Part shown: positions 1-12,600 of the stretch, piece by piece
Numbering within the stretch: position 1 is the first letter of the stretch
Layout: each line of letters begins with the position of its first letter
Assembly: GCA_905116865.2 (NCBI GenBank)
Contig: CAJHNH020008543.1
Span: forward strand, 690,106-754,105
Direction: 5' to 3'
Length of the DNA: 64,000 nt
From: Candidula unifasciata
Lineage: Eukaryota > Mollusca > Gastropoda > Stylommatophora > Geomitridae
The notes under the pieces: model-generated
The model's input: only the letters and a program-made list of their open reading frames with translations
What the model was told of the DNA's origin: nothing
Databases searched by the model: none
Made by a program: the position numbers and the translations under genes

Positions 1-119
1 CCCTTTTAGGAGCTGGGGGATGGTGTATTAGGGGGGGGGGGCAGTAGACATAACGCACTGCCCCACTTACAAGTATATTGTAAAAGTCGCCTAATTATGG
101 ATATTTTCGGAGGGCACAA

Positions 120-655
120 ACACTAAGGTACTGGAAAGAGCAGGTACTACAACAGTCTTGTCCATGCTCAGTCTACCAAGGCTCAGGTGGCTTGGTCACA
201 CCTGGAGAATGGAGGATCGCAGAGTCCCTAAGGACATCGTTTATAGTGAATTAAAGACTGGAAGAGGATGTCAAGGCCGACCTCTACTACGGTAAAAAGA
301 TATGTGCAAGCGGGACATGAATGATACAGATAATAAGGTGGACTCATGGGAACAAAATGCCATGGACCGTGTTGTGTGAAAAGGGCATATCAGGAAGGGA
401 ATGAGACTGAAGGAAGAAATAATTACAGAAAGAATGAGAGCTGAGCGTATGAAAAGAAACGGATTAAACACAGATGTTGGCAACAATTGTCCTGAAATCC
501 CATGCTATCATTGTGGAAGACTTTTCTTGATACGGGCGGGTCTTGCTAGTCATACTCGCCATCGCCATGGGTTGTGAGTATCGTGCCTCCTCATAGCGCA
601 ATATAACACTATCTTTTGGAAAGACGGAAAGGTGCCAATCAATCAGTCAATCGGA
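120..655 (+). pseudogene. LINE ORF2 C-terminal remnant with CCHH finger
   Basis: Reads RLRWLGHTWRMEDRRVPKDI, then SELKTGRGCQGRPLL, stops and frame damage, then RMRAERMKRNGLNTDV and a terminal C2H2-like finger CYHCGRLFLIRAGLASHTRH before a stop. The 3' sequence ends in a short (AATC)n tail at about 638-655, typical of a non-LTR insertion. A second copy is at 30780-31295 and a fragment at 42125-42300. Confidence 0.8.
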
Positions 656-821
656 GTGCCTCATGCCTGAGAGGCGATGAACCAACAGTCTGCATAGAAA
701 TAAGCTGATCTGTAAAACGAGTGTGTACGCAAGACTCAAGTTCTCACATAAGAACAAAGTCCAGAAGTAGACGAACAACCAGAACTTTCTGCCGGAGCTT
801 CAGTCAGTGAACGTGAAGAAG
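653..821 (+). repeat. Family A SINE-like element, 5'-truncated
   Basis: Carries the family anchors AACCAACAGTCTGCAT and GAACAACCAGAACTTTC, and ends in GTGAACGTGAAGAAG. Confidence 0.7.
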
Positions 822-964
822 GCCTACATAAGCTTGCACGAGGTTAAAGGTTACGGAAGGGTATTGTCACCGTCAGCCAGCTGGACTAGAGTGATAGGTC
901 AAAGGTTATTCTTCTCCCCCATTAGCTTTTACCGCTTCGGATGTCGAGGGAGATTAAGTTTAGA

Positions 965-1168
965 TTTAGACGATGGATCAACATCATAGCACAAGGGTAG
1001 TAACCCATAGGTGCTATGCACGTCCGGCTGTATAAATCTGGAGCTGGCCGTGGGTGCTATGTTTTACTTTTGACTCAAGCCTGAGTCCGAAGAATCTCAG
1101 CGCAGTGCACAAACTCCGAAGCACCGGTAAGGATCCTGAAATACTTTAGGAAGATTTTTAACTCCAGA
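965..1168 (+). repeat. Dispersed repeat D, copy 1
   Basis: GATCAACATCATAGCAC...GGATCCTGAAATACTTTAGG matches 9835-9965 at high identity. No coding frame is visible and the class is unknown. Confidence 0.55.
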
Positions 1169-1499
1169 TTTTTTTCTTTCTATGTTGTTCTTGGACAACC
1201 TCGCGTTCTTTGTCCAACCTTCTCTTACGTAATATGACGTGACAAGGTATTTTCTCAAAGTGGGAAACCCATTTGGTTTGCTGTCTTTGTATGTAATTTA
1301 TAATTCTTTCTGTGCCGACTTTTTCTCGTTTGACCTCATTCATGATTTGATCTCTTCTGGTCAGTCCTGCAGCCCTTATACATCTTTTTTCCATGGTTAA
1401 TAATTTTTTCTTCTGGGTTGTTGTGAGTGACCAAGTCTGGAACTGGCAGCAAGGGTTGCAATAATGGTAATTTTTTTATCTAATTTGCCATCTTCGGTA

Positions 1500-1705
1500 G
1501 TTTGTCTGCAGTCGTTCCCATATGGGATAAAATTTTCCGTTATTCGAAGCCCCACCCTGACTTTTGCCGGGGCCCCTGAATATAGCCGGGCCATAAATAT
1601 GGCCTAATGGCTGAAAGGGTTTTCTGGGACCTCTCCACGGGTGATCCTCATCCGCATGGTGGCACTTCATGTCCACGGATGTTTATGGCTTGTGTGATTT
1701 CCTGG
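1500..1705 (-). repeat. Dispersed repeat R, inserted in a LINE remnant
   Basis: Its reverse complement matches 27108-27290, including GAGGTCCCAGAAA, TTTCAGCC.TTAGGCCATAT and the GGCTATATTCAG segment. Confidence 0.6.
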
Positions 1706-1717
1706 TGGTATACAATA

Positions 1718-1778
1718 AGAGAAAGAGAGAGAGAGAGAGAGAGAGACAGGGAGGGAGAGAGAGAGAGAGAGAGAGACA
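1718..1778. repeat. (GA)n microsatellite
   Basis: Runs of GA dinucleotide interrupted by GACAGGGAGG. Confidence 0.9.
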
Positions 1779-2019
1779 TCTTTGGTAAATGTTGTTTCCA
1801 GATATTTAAACTTAGATGAATGTTTAATGGTTCTGCATTCTACTGATATATTTAGGTTCTGCTTCTTTCTTCCAAATGGCAATAGCTCTGTCTTTTCAGT
1901 GTTGATTCTCATATTATTTGTTTTACATTCCTCATTCATGACTGCGCGATGCTGTTGCAATTTAATGGTTGTATCTGCTACAAACCATGAAGGAATACCA
2001 AGGGTTTCGAGTGGGAAGT

Positions 2020-2460
2020 ATGTGGAGTTTCATTGGGAAGATGGAATTAGCGTGGGGAATAAATAGAAGAATATCGACGGAAAGAGAGAATTAGTGTGGG
2101 AAGTAGAAGAAAGTGATGACAGGAGGGGGTTAATGTGAAGAATAGATAAAAAAATAGCAATTGGAAGATGGGTTTTGAGAAAAGAATATCGATGGGAAGA
2201 TGGGATTAGTGTGGGAGTAGAGAGAAGAATAGCGATGGGAAGAGGGGATTAGACTGGGAAATAGAAAAGAACGTATGGATAGAAAAAGGTATTAGGAAAA
2301 CAGAGACAGAAGGAGAATTAGAGTGGGAAATAGCAGGATCGAGTTAAAGATGGACTGGGTGAGAAATAAAGAAATAAAAAGGGGATCAGAGTGGGAAATA
2401 TATAAAAAATGTATTGATAGAATGATGAAATTAGAGAGGGGAATAGAGACAGAAAAAGAG
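2020..2460 (+). repeat. Degenerate purine-rich tandem repeat
   Basis: Variants of GGGAAGATGGGATTAGTGTG followed by GAATAGAAGAATATCGATG recur with drifting spacing of about 40-60 bp. The rest of 1970-3310 shows no gene. An AATAAA on the minus strand near 2635-2628 could serve the fumarase 3'UTR. Confidence 0.5.
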
Positions 2461-3319
2461 ATATACAGCTGTGAATATACAGACCAAGTTTTTTGGGGTT
2501 TTGTTTTAAATAAGAAGCTATCATTTAAAAGTCACACAAATAAGTCGGTGGGAAGCCAATCAGGCAATGAAACAACTGACACATTTTGTGGCACCATATA
2601 ATTCGACATTTATTTACATTTAAAACAAATTTATTATCATCCCACAGAAACCTGCAACCAACATTTTAGGATCAACACATTCCATAACTCTTTCAGCTCC
2701 AGGTACTTCTACAGCCACATCAAAGGGGAAATCACTGCTACTGCAAATCATCACAGCACTATTTTGAATTATGCTAAGTTTACAAAGGAAGTTACAACAA
2801 GGCAAGCCAGATTTCTTTAGTTTACCTTAACCAAATGTAAAAAGTAGAAGAAACACAATGTTGTGTTTGGGATTCAAGAGAAATCTATGACATGTCGCTT
2901 GGGGCTGAAAGAGGTAAAATAAAATAAATGCGGTGTGATGCTGTGTGCTAGTGGGGCACTGTGTTCTGTTGTGTTTTTTGAATGCACAAATTACATCTAA
3001 TTCTTCTACGCTGACTCAAGGTGTATCTAATCTTTCCCTACTGGCTCAGGGTTGTACTCTAATCCTTATTCCCTGATTCATGGTTGTACTCTAACCCTTT
3101 TCTGAAACCTTCCTCTCTGTAGAAAACTGGCCCCTTCACTGTCTAACACAACTCTATTGCAAATTGTTCTTAATCCCTTCCCACATGTTCACCATAGATT
3201 ACAGCATATCCCACAATAGTCATGGAAACACAGTCTATACATTTAATATTTCTCTATACGATGGCTGGATATCCACGACTCCGTTCAGTAGAATGCAACA
3301 AGTTCACATGTTGCAACTC

Positions 3320-3591
3320 TCATTCCACCTGCCACTTTTGAAAGAAATCATTGCCCTTGTTGTCGACAACGATGAAAGCTGGGAAATTCTCCACCTCTAC
3401 CCTCCAAATAGCCTCCATACCTGAAACGAATAATACAAACATGTAGAACCACATGTTTTAAATACAAATTTGATTATAGTGACATCCTGTTCAACCCTTG
3501 TTGAGGTATAAAAGCGGGACATATTACTTGTCACTTTATTTAAACAACTCATGCTGGTTGGTTGAGTGTGAATTCTCATTTTAGTCCCTGT

Positions 3592-3634
<43 letters not shown>

Positions 3635-6600
3635 TTCTCTTTCTGTCTCTCTCTTTCTCTCTCGTTTTTTCAAGATGTGTCCAATTCAGTTTCTTCTGTC
3701 ACATAACTGTCCTAACCGATGGCTACCCAGACATCTCTCTTGTTTCTTCACCTCTCTTTAATTCATCCCCTTTTATGTTCAACAATTTCCTCAGGCATTT
3801 AACTTTTGTTGCATCTTTTTAGTGGTTCTCCAACTTTCACTGGCAAATGTTAAAACTGAAATAACATTAGAACTGAAAATACATAACTTGGTTTTAAAAC
3901 AAATACAACCCTTTCCATTGAGTTCCATACTTGTTCAAGATTTTAAAAGCTGCTATTGCCTTGTCAGTGTATGTCACCAATTCTTTCTTTTGTATCTCCT
4001 TGACTACCTAAATAAGTAAATTTGTCACTTTAAATCTTTTTTTCTCTAGTGTTACATCTGCTTGATCTAAGCATTCTTGGTTAGTTGCGTATCCTTTACA
4101 GGACGTTGCAGAACCAACCCCAACAGCCCCTGGCTGTTGTGTGGTTTCTCTAGGCAAATTTACGTCCAGTACTTTGCCATTGCTTTCTGGATGGTCAGCC
4201 CCCTGATACCACTGTCGAAACCAACGCAAGGCACCTCGACATTACGAAGCGTTCTCATTGACTTAGCCACAGAGCCGACTCTAAGCATTATACATGCCAA
4301 AAATACAAAAAATAAAGAAATGATAACTCTCTCAATCCAAATGCAGGCATCCTCCAAACATGGAAGTGTCCCATTAGATTTTTAAACCCTAGAGAATCCC
4401 AGGAAAATACCTGCTATAATTAACTGCACTTTTACTTGTCCCACTGACTTTTTATTCATACTTGATCAGCCGAGTAAACTTCTCTAAAGGTCACAGGGGT
4501 GTTGCCGTGGCTGTGTCTGATCTGTGTCATTTTATGACACACATTTATGACCTTAGGACATCCAGAACTCACTCTCCTGTGACGTGACCTCTACACTACA
4601 GCTAGTTAGCGAATTTAACAACCACACACAATCTGCAAATTAGGCCTAACCCAAACCCCATTCAGGAGAATCTCCAAATGTGGGAGTTTCCCATTAGAGT
4701 TTTAAACCCTAGAGAATCCTTGAAATATACCTGCTATAATTAACTGCATTTATACGTATCTGTTTAGGCAGGCACTAACTTTAAATATTAAATGAAACAA
4801 TTCAGAGCTGGCTAAAACAATTAAGTAAAGGGAAAGGTAACATCTGTATGATCCATACCTAGCTCTGGGTACTCCAAGACCTCAACCTTCTTGATGCAAT
4901 TCTGAGCAAGTATGGCAGCAGGTCCACCAATAGAGCCCAGGTAGAAGCCTCCAAACTGCTTACATGCAGTTGTCACCTGTAGCAGAAACATCAGTTCAAG
5001 AGAACAGTCAGTGAAAGTAAACACCTGCAACAATCACAGCCTAGCCTCTAACATAAGTCAGAAACACACTGGTTTGTTTTAACCTTAGTTTAGTTACTTC
5101 AAACTGAATGTAAGCAGCATTTATTACTTCTGTTATGTACACAGCAAATAACTCTAACATAGACTGGTACCTCACCTCTACATAAACCATGTAATCCTTA
5201 ATTACCTCACCTGTATACATACTATATAATCCTTAACTTTTTGAGTCCCAGGGAGTTTAGTATCACAGGCCCAAGGCATAGTGAAGAAAGTAATAAATCA
5301 GTGCATCATGCGTTCATTGGGCTTCTAGGTATGAACCTATGAACGTATGATGCGTTTCTTGGGGCTCAAAGAGTTAATTAACTCACTTATATACAAAAAT
5401 TCTAAATTATCTCACATGTATAAAAAATCTTTAATTACCCCCCCCCCCCCCCCCCCCCTTCTACACAAACCGCATTATCCTTAATTACCTTACCTGTATA
5501 AAAACGACATCATCCTTAATTATCTTACAAACAACAAAATGCTTAATTAGCTTGAAAGTAACACAATAAATTCCTCAACTGTCATGGTGCATCAAAACTC
5601 ATCAATATTTATTTACCAAAACTGTAAACTTGTAAATCCAGGCAACTTAGCCTCACAGACAGACATCACACAAAGACAGACATCCCACAAAGACAGACAT
5701 CTCACAAAGACAGACATCTCACCTGTTTGCTTCTGTTTCCCTTTGCTAACATAATCATGCTGCCTCCAGCCTTCTGAAACTCTGCAACATATGAATCCAT
5801 ACGGCCCGCTGTTGTAGGCCCAAATGAACCACTAGCATAGCCCTGTAGATAAACACAACAGCAAACGACATGGTATCAAACTTGAACAGTGTACCAACCA
5901 CCCACATACACATTCACAGGTCACCACCTACAAGTCACAAAGTTGATTTAATCAGTACTCCCTGTGTGGGTTCCAGGGCCTCATTGTGTGAAAGACATGA
6001 ATAAATCCACTGCCCTTCTAAAAACAAGTTGTAAGAGTCTAATAATTAATAGAGAGCTTCCTTCAAAGTCGGAGTGCATTTGCCTGAGAGGCAAGGAACC
6101 AACAGTCTGCATCCACATGAGTCAGATCTTTAAAACAGGTGTCCACATAACGCTCAGGTTCAAGAAGTGGACAAACAACCAGAACTTTCTGCCGGAGTTT
6201 ACAACCGGTGAACACAAAGAAAAAGAATTTAATTAGTACTTCTCCTCCCCTAGTACTGTGGCTTCTACTGTCAAGTTCAATGGTTGTGTAAATGCAAGTC
6301 TATATTCATTACGGAATATTTATAGCTCTCAGTGACAATCCTGACCTAATCGTCAAGTCAAATTCTGGGCAACAGCTGTAAAACAGTAACTCAAAGGTCT
6401 TTCGTTTGAATCTACGCCATCACTGATTTTTATCATCATCTTTCATACAGCAACTTTATTTTTTATATCAAGCATATTGTGTCCATATATCAACATTTAA
6501 AGAATGACTGTAAATTACAAATTTTAAAAAGCATGGATGACAAATGCATACCTTAAACACATGCAAAGATACTCACACATCGCAGACAGAAACAAGCACA

Positions 6601-9600
6601 CACACACATACATAACATACTTAGACATACAGAGGCGCACACACGGATGACACACACACATACACACAACATCAACAGGCATACACACAACATAAACAGG
6701 CATACACACAACATAAACAGGCATATACATAACATAAACAGGCATACACACAATCACAGACAGAACACAGACACAACACATACCCACAGACCCAACACAC
6801 ATACAAAGACAAACCACACAGAGACACAACATACACAGGCATATGTACTCTCACAGACACAACATACAGACACAACCAAAAGACACAGACACAGTACATA
6901 CACAAAGACTAAACACAAGCACAATATCCAGTCTGCGGGTAAGGAAGTAAAGATAACCACACCACCAACTCAGTGACAAGTAAGAGAAAAAATATCAGCC
7001 TAGCTTAAAATTGCCTGATGCGGGATCTTTTACAACAAATTTCACTGTAAACTTCCAGCCAACATATTCTACAATCTCCTACAAAGAATGTCATATTTTG
7101 ATTCAGAAAAGACTGGATGTAACAATTCGGGACTATCGTTTTGACAATTAATGATTGTAAAATATTACTTATTGTGCAGCTTTGTGGCTTGAGTTTAGTG
7201 GCATTGTTCACAACACAATCCTCGAGGCTTACCAGGATTCTATTCCTACAGTGGACGGTTTTAAAAAAAGACTGCTCTTGTCGCTTTCAGACAATTTATG
7301 TGAGTGGTAAGGACCCAAGAGTCTGCATTGAAATAAGGCAGATCTGTGAAAAGGATGTGCGTGCAATACATAGGTACTGGAACAACACCAAAGTCTGGAG
7401 ATGGATGAAAACCTAGATCATTCCCCTGGAGTTTACAACTGGTGCATGTTAAGAAGAAGAAAAAGACAGTGGTACAACAGACAAGCCATGGAAGAGATCT
7501 GAATCTCACCACATAATATACCCATAGCAGCTGATGCATCGCAACAAACCTCCATTGTGGACAAAAGCACATTTGAAAAACATTTTTTATAAGATTGTTA
7601 TAACTTCTAAATAGTAATAACAAATAAATCACTGACCTCTGGAGTCTTGGCCGGGCCAGCGTAGTAAACAGGATGATCCTTGAAGTACTGTGGCAAACCC
7701 TCCCCTTTATCCAGTCTCTCCTTGAGCTTGGCGTGTGCAGTGTCACGAGCTACAATCAGGGTCCCGCTCAAGCTCAGCCGTGTCTTGACGGGATATTTGT
7801 CCAGCAGCTTGAGGACATCTTTCATTGGTTGATTAAGGCTAACCTGTTTTGAATAAATTAAACCAAGCCTATACTTGTAATCCTTATGCTTTTGACCAGA
7901 CACAACAATCTAAAGCAAACGCCGGAAGAACCTTTACATACCTCTTTTCATATCTTTATTTTCCTTAAACATGTGCTAACATATAACAACCTATTTTAAC
8001 AACAGTGAGACTGATGCAGCGGGGAGTGACGAGAGGTTCTGGCAGATGCTCAAGGCTCAGAGGAAAGGCAAGACGGGCATTTAATCAGAATGCTACTGGC
8101 ACCATTAGTATCGGAACTCTTCGCTGGCTGCTGAAGATGGGGACGGAGCGCTTATGGGGATGCCCCGAGTGCTGTGATGTCGGTTCTTGAATCAAATCAA
8201 TCAAATCAACAACAGTGAAAAGATAAAGGGTGTTTTTTTTTAAAGTCTCACTAAACTGTAAAAACAGAACAAATTTGAAAAGAAAAAAAGCAACTGTTGA
8301 CTCAATGGTACATAATATTAGGGACTAGGTTTGTTGTAAAATACAAATCACACTGTTTATGCTTTGGAACTAACATAGTTTATGCTGCCAAACCCATATC
8401 TGTTTAGACATACTGGTACTCAACTGGTAATGTAGTCAATGTCACGCCGACCGCCTTCCCTTCCCAGGCTGTGTGTCAGCACTCATCTCAGGCTGGATCA
8501 ACTGCATTTACAGTGCTACCACTGGCTATATCCCTCCCCCCCCCTCACTCACTCATGCACATGTGTGTTTGCATGCACACACACATCAATTTGTTGGTTT
8601 TAAATCGGATCCATAATTTCTTTTTAAACCTCACCACCCTTAGCAGCTGTTCACTGCCCCCTGGATCTTTCCACTACTCTCAGGATTTAACCACCATTTC
8701 AGCCCCTAGATCTGTTCCCTACTCACATGTGCCTCAGGCCAGGCATACATGTGGAATTTTCTTGGAGAAACTGTATTTTGTGTGTAAATATAGCACCACA
8801 TATTCATATCCTGATGAAGGCTTTATAGCCAAAATGCTCATTAGTCGTTTGTGATTCTGGTAACGTGAAGCTACTAGTTGTACTTTTAATTTGCTTTGAT
8901 ATCTTTTTTTAGTCGAGCTGAGACAACAAGAGAAACTACACCACACTGCCACTTACACTGACCACCTCTCCTCCGAGATCTCTGTCCTGCACTTCAGGGA
9001 GGTACTGACTAGGGTTGGTCTCCAGCTGCTCCAGAAACACACCATCCTCTGTGATCTTGCCCAGGATCTAAGACCACAAACAAAAGAACATTTACCCAAA
9101 TGGAATAGCCGGAGACAAGACAGGCAAAACATACATCCCCAACAGAACAGTTGCCAAGGCAGAAAAATCATAATAACAAACAGAACAGTCACAGACAAGA
9201 TAGATAAAGCATACATTCTTAACAGAACAGCTGCAGGAGAGAGAGAGAGAGAGAGATATATACTCACAAGCATGCGCACGCACATGTACACACACACTCT
9301 TTCGTTCTCTCTCTCTCTCTGTATCTCCAACAGAATCGTTGCAAACAAGAGGGACAGAAGCTTTCACATATACTAGGCTGTAGGAAGCATGACCGACACA
9401 TCTCCCATCTCTTAACTAAAGGCCACTTGAGTACAACAGATCACGCTATGGTCAAAGATAAAGAGACTAACACAGCAGATACTGTTGTTATGGCATGAAG
9501 TCCTGGACTGGCATATGTTCTTCTGCATTCATCAGAAGACACAAATATTTTGTGCCCATTTATAACATGGATGTGATATTTGTGCCTTTCAGTCAACACA

Positions 9601-12600
9601 ATGAACTTCTGCAGACATTCGTTGCCTGGGTTAGCCTTCCCAGTTAGTTTCGAGAAAGACTACAGTTTCATTGTTGTGTGTTATCTTTTTATCCTAGTCC
9701 ACAGGTACTGCCCACCATCAGGCCGGTCCAGGGCAGCCATCAAATGCTGGTCACCCCTCAAGAGAAGGCAGGGGCAGAACATGAGCACTCCCCACCAGAC
9801 AAGGAGGCTTCTATGTTTATGTTTATTCAATGGATCAACATCATGACACACCGGTGTAACCTATAAGTGCTCCATTCAAGCCTGAGTCTGAAGAATCCCA
9901 GCACAGTGCACAAACTCTGTTGCACTGGCAAGGATCCTGAAATACTTTGGGTAGATTTTTAACTAAAAATTTTGCGCGGACAGAACTGTTACGCTACTCT
10001 TTTCGATTTCCAATTGCCAATGGATTTTTTACGTGCACAACAATACACGCAGGCATCCAGTCTTACAACCCAGAGACCAGGGGAAATTACTAGAAGTCCG
10101 CCAGGCCAATAAATTTGGTCAGACACTAGGCTCAAAGAAATCGTCACGTCCTGCTCATGACTGTCCACTTCCCTATAATAAGCTTCTCACTTATTACCAG
10201 GTATGTCTTTAGAAACCAGCAGGAAGCAGCCTTTCTTGCATTTCCTTACCAGAAACATACACTCTCCTATTTTATGAAGCTGTACAAACATCTTTCAACT
10301 AGTTTTAATTTGTGTTTTTGTTTTTAATCTTTAATTGTAAACTATAGGCAAACATCTGGACAAAGATACAGCCAGGTTTTCTGCACTACCCACCTGTCTA
10401 TCAGCTGAGCAGGACACGCCAAGGCCAACCGGGCATGAAGCACCGTGTCGTGGCAGACGCACAACTCTGACATCATGGCAGAAATACTTCCCTCCAAACT
10501 GAGCCCCAATGCCCATCTGCTGCGTCAGTTTTAAAATCTTATCCTCCAAGTCCAGGTCTCGAAATGCTCGGCCATGTTCATTTCCTGAAGAAAGTTCATT
10601 CCAATGTTTCAAAGCAAAACAATCTCCGTCGAAAATTGTATGTTTCTGATGGGACTATTTTTCTGTATGCATGAGAATGTTGACAGTGAGCAATAGTGAA
10701 GAAATTGAAAGCAGCGATGTGGGGTTGTTCTTGTTTTTATTTTTTTTTTTTACATTTTATTAATTTTTATTTCAGAAGAATGTCAAGAAAATCATGGACA
10801 AGAAAAGAAACCTAATGCTGAGAGGTATTAACAGCGAGATGTTACTAGACATGTTACTAGACATGTTACTAGATCATTTACCAAAACCACAAGCAAAGAT
10901 AGAACATTTATGGGATAATCCCAGTATCAGTATCGGTTACGAGGCAACCATTTGGAGGGGAGGGGTAGGGGGTTGAACTGACCAATTGCCTCCCTATCGA
11001 GCATGTTGTAAAAGACGACTAATTAAGGATTTTTTTCTGAGAAATTAGAGCGTGGCTGTCTAAGAGGCGAAGAACAAACAGTCTATATTTAAATGAGCCA
11101 GATCTGTAAAAGGGATGTGCATGCAAAAATTCAAGTTTTAGAGCACGATTAAAGCCCAGAAGTGTATTAACAACCAGAATGTTCTGCCGCTGAACGATAA
11201 AAAGAAGAAGATTTATGGGACATGTCAACTTTTAAAATAACAATAAGCAAATCAGAATTTAATTAAGTATATGGTCCTAAACTCAGAGGCTTAAAATATT
11301 TAAACAGCTCAATTTTCCTTACAGAGTTCACTAGTGGGTTGTGCAACGCTGCTGTAGGAACCTCACATCTGAATAGAGGCACACTAGCGTGTTACCAGAC
11401 TAGGGTTCAGCATAGAACATACACAGTGGCTGGGGTCAGAACCAGCCTGGCAATGCTTTCTTCACAGGTTTCAATTAATTCCTTTCCCTATGAGGTTCTG
11501 GGTCCCCATTTTGAGGGGGAAAAGGAAAGAATCACCACCTCCCCCCAACCATAAATGGTGACTAATATTGAGTTTCCTTAAAGTGGATGTGTTAAATCAA
11601 AAGGCACAGATATCACAGCAACACAAAGTGCCATTTACCCTTATAAGGGGAGGGGGGCGGGGAACATTGATCAGATCTCCATGCGCTAGTGGAAAATTAT
11701 TTTTTTCTTGAAACGATAAATGAAGAGAAAAAAAAATTGTAATTAAAGAAAAAAAAAATTCTCATGCATACTCAAGATTCTCTCCTGCTCAGGTGGCAGT
11801 CCCAAAATACAAGACAACAATTTCACTGCTGACCTGTCGTAGGTAAGTTGTCCAGGTATTTTGTGGATGCCAGTTTGACAGTCTTGAGGGTGAACTCAGC
11901 AGAGGTGCCGCCTACAACAAACGCTAGGTGATATGGTGGACAGGCAGCTGTGCCCAGAGTCTGCGAAAAAAGTCACTGTCATGAATAGAAGGCATTACAT
12001 TTTTTTTAAATTTTTGTTCACCAGTTCATTAATCTATTCTCTTCCTTACGACAGTAGCCTGGTTTTCATTCTCCGTTGTCAGTAATCTTCACGGCATCCA
12101 GTAGTCAGGTGTCACTTGCTGTGAAGGTGCTTCAGTGCAGGTACATTCGGTGCAACCTAAGTAAATTTGCTCCTGTAGAGAGACCTCCTCATCACATGAA
12201 AACAGGTTTGAATCCCTGTATGATAACTATAATCATCATCAATCAGCAGGTCTTTTACAGAAGAATGTCGCTCTCATTGCAGCAAGCCTAAAAGTTTATC
12301 TTTCATCAGCTAATTCTCCAGCCCTATGTGCTTTCATAGCCAATGCTTCTTTAGAGTCTTGTATCCACCTTCAAGAAAGGTCAGCCTCTGCCTTGTTTTC
12401 GGGAAACTGTACTCTCCATAACTATTCTCTCCAGGCCACAATGACATTTAACATGGCCCAAACACCTAAACTTTTGGGACAGGATGCTGTTTATGAGCCA
12501 ATTCTCCCTGATGCTTAGATCATGTAGGATGTTGGTGTTTTTCTTCTTTTTGGTCCATGATATTTTTAATATTTTTGGTAACTACAGCTTTCATTTTTAT

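Larger units (their letters stand above)
1158..1960 (-). pseudogene. LINE reverse transcriptase C-terminal remnant
   Basis: The minus strand reads NMRINTEKTELLPFGRKKQN (RT palm/thumb) at about 1930-1810 and RAAGLTRRDQIMNEVKREKV then NYIQRQQTKWVSHFEKIPCH at 1390-1230, typical of LINE ORF2 downstream of the RT. The two halves are split by repeat R (1500-1705) and a (GA)n tract. Confidence 0.75.

Noticed and set aside
2620..2805. Minus-strand frame downstream of fumarase
   Set aside because: More likely fumarase 3'UTR or intergenic; no family resemblance and no splice context.
6524..6976. Cys/Val-rich and His/Thr-rich frames
   Set aside because: CA-rich repeat read in different frames.
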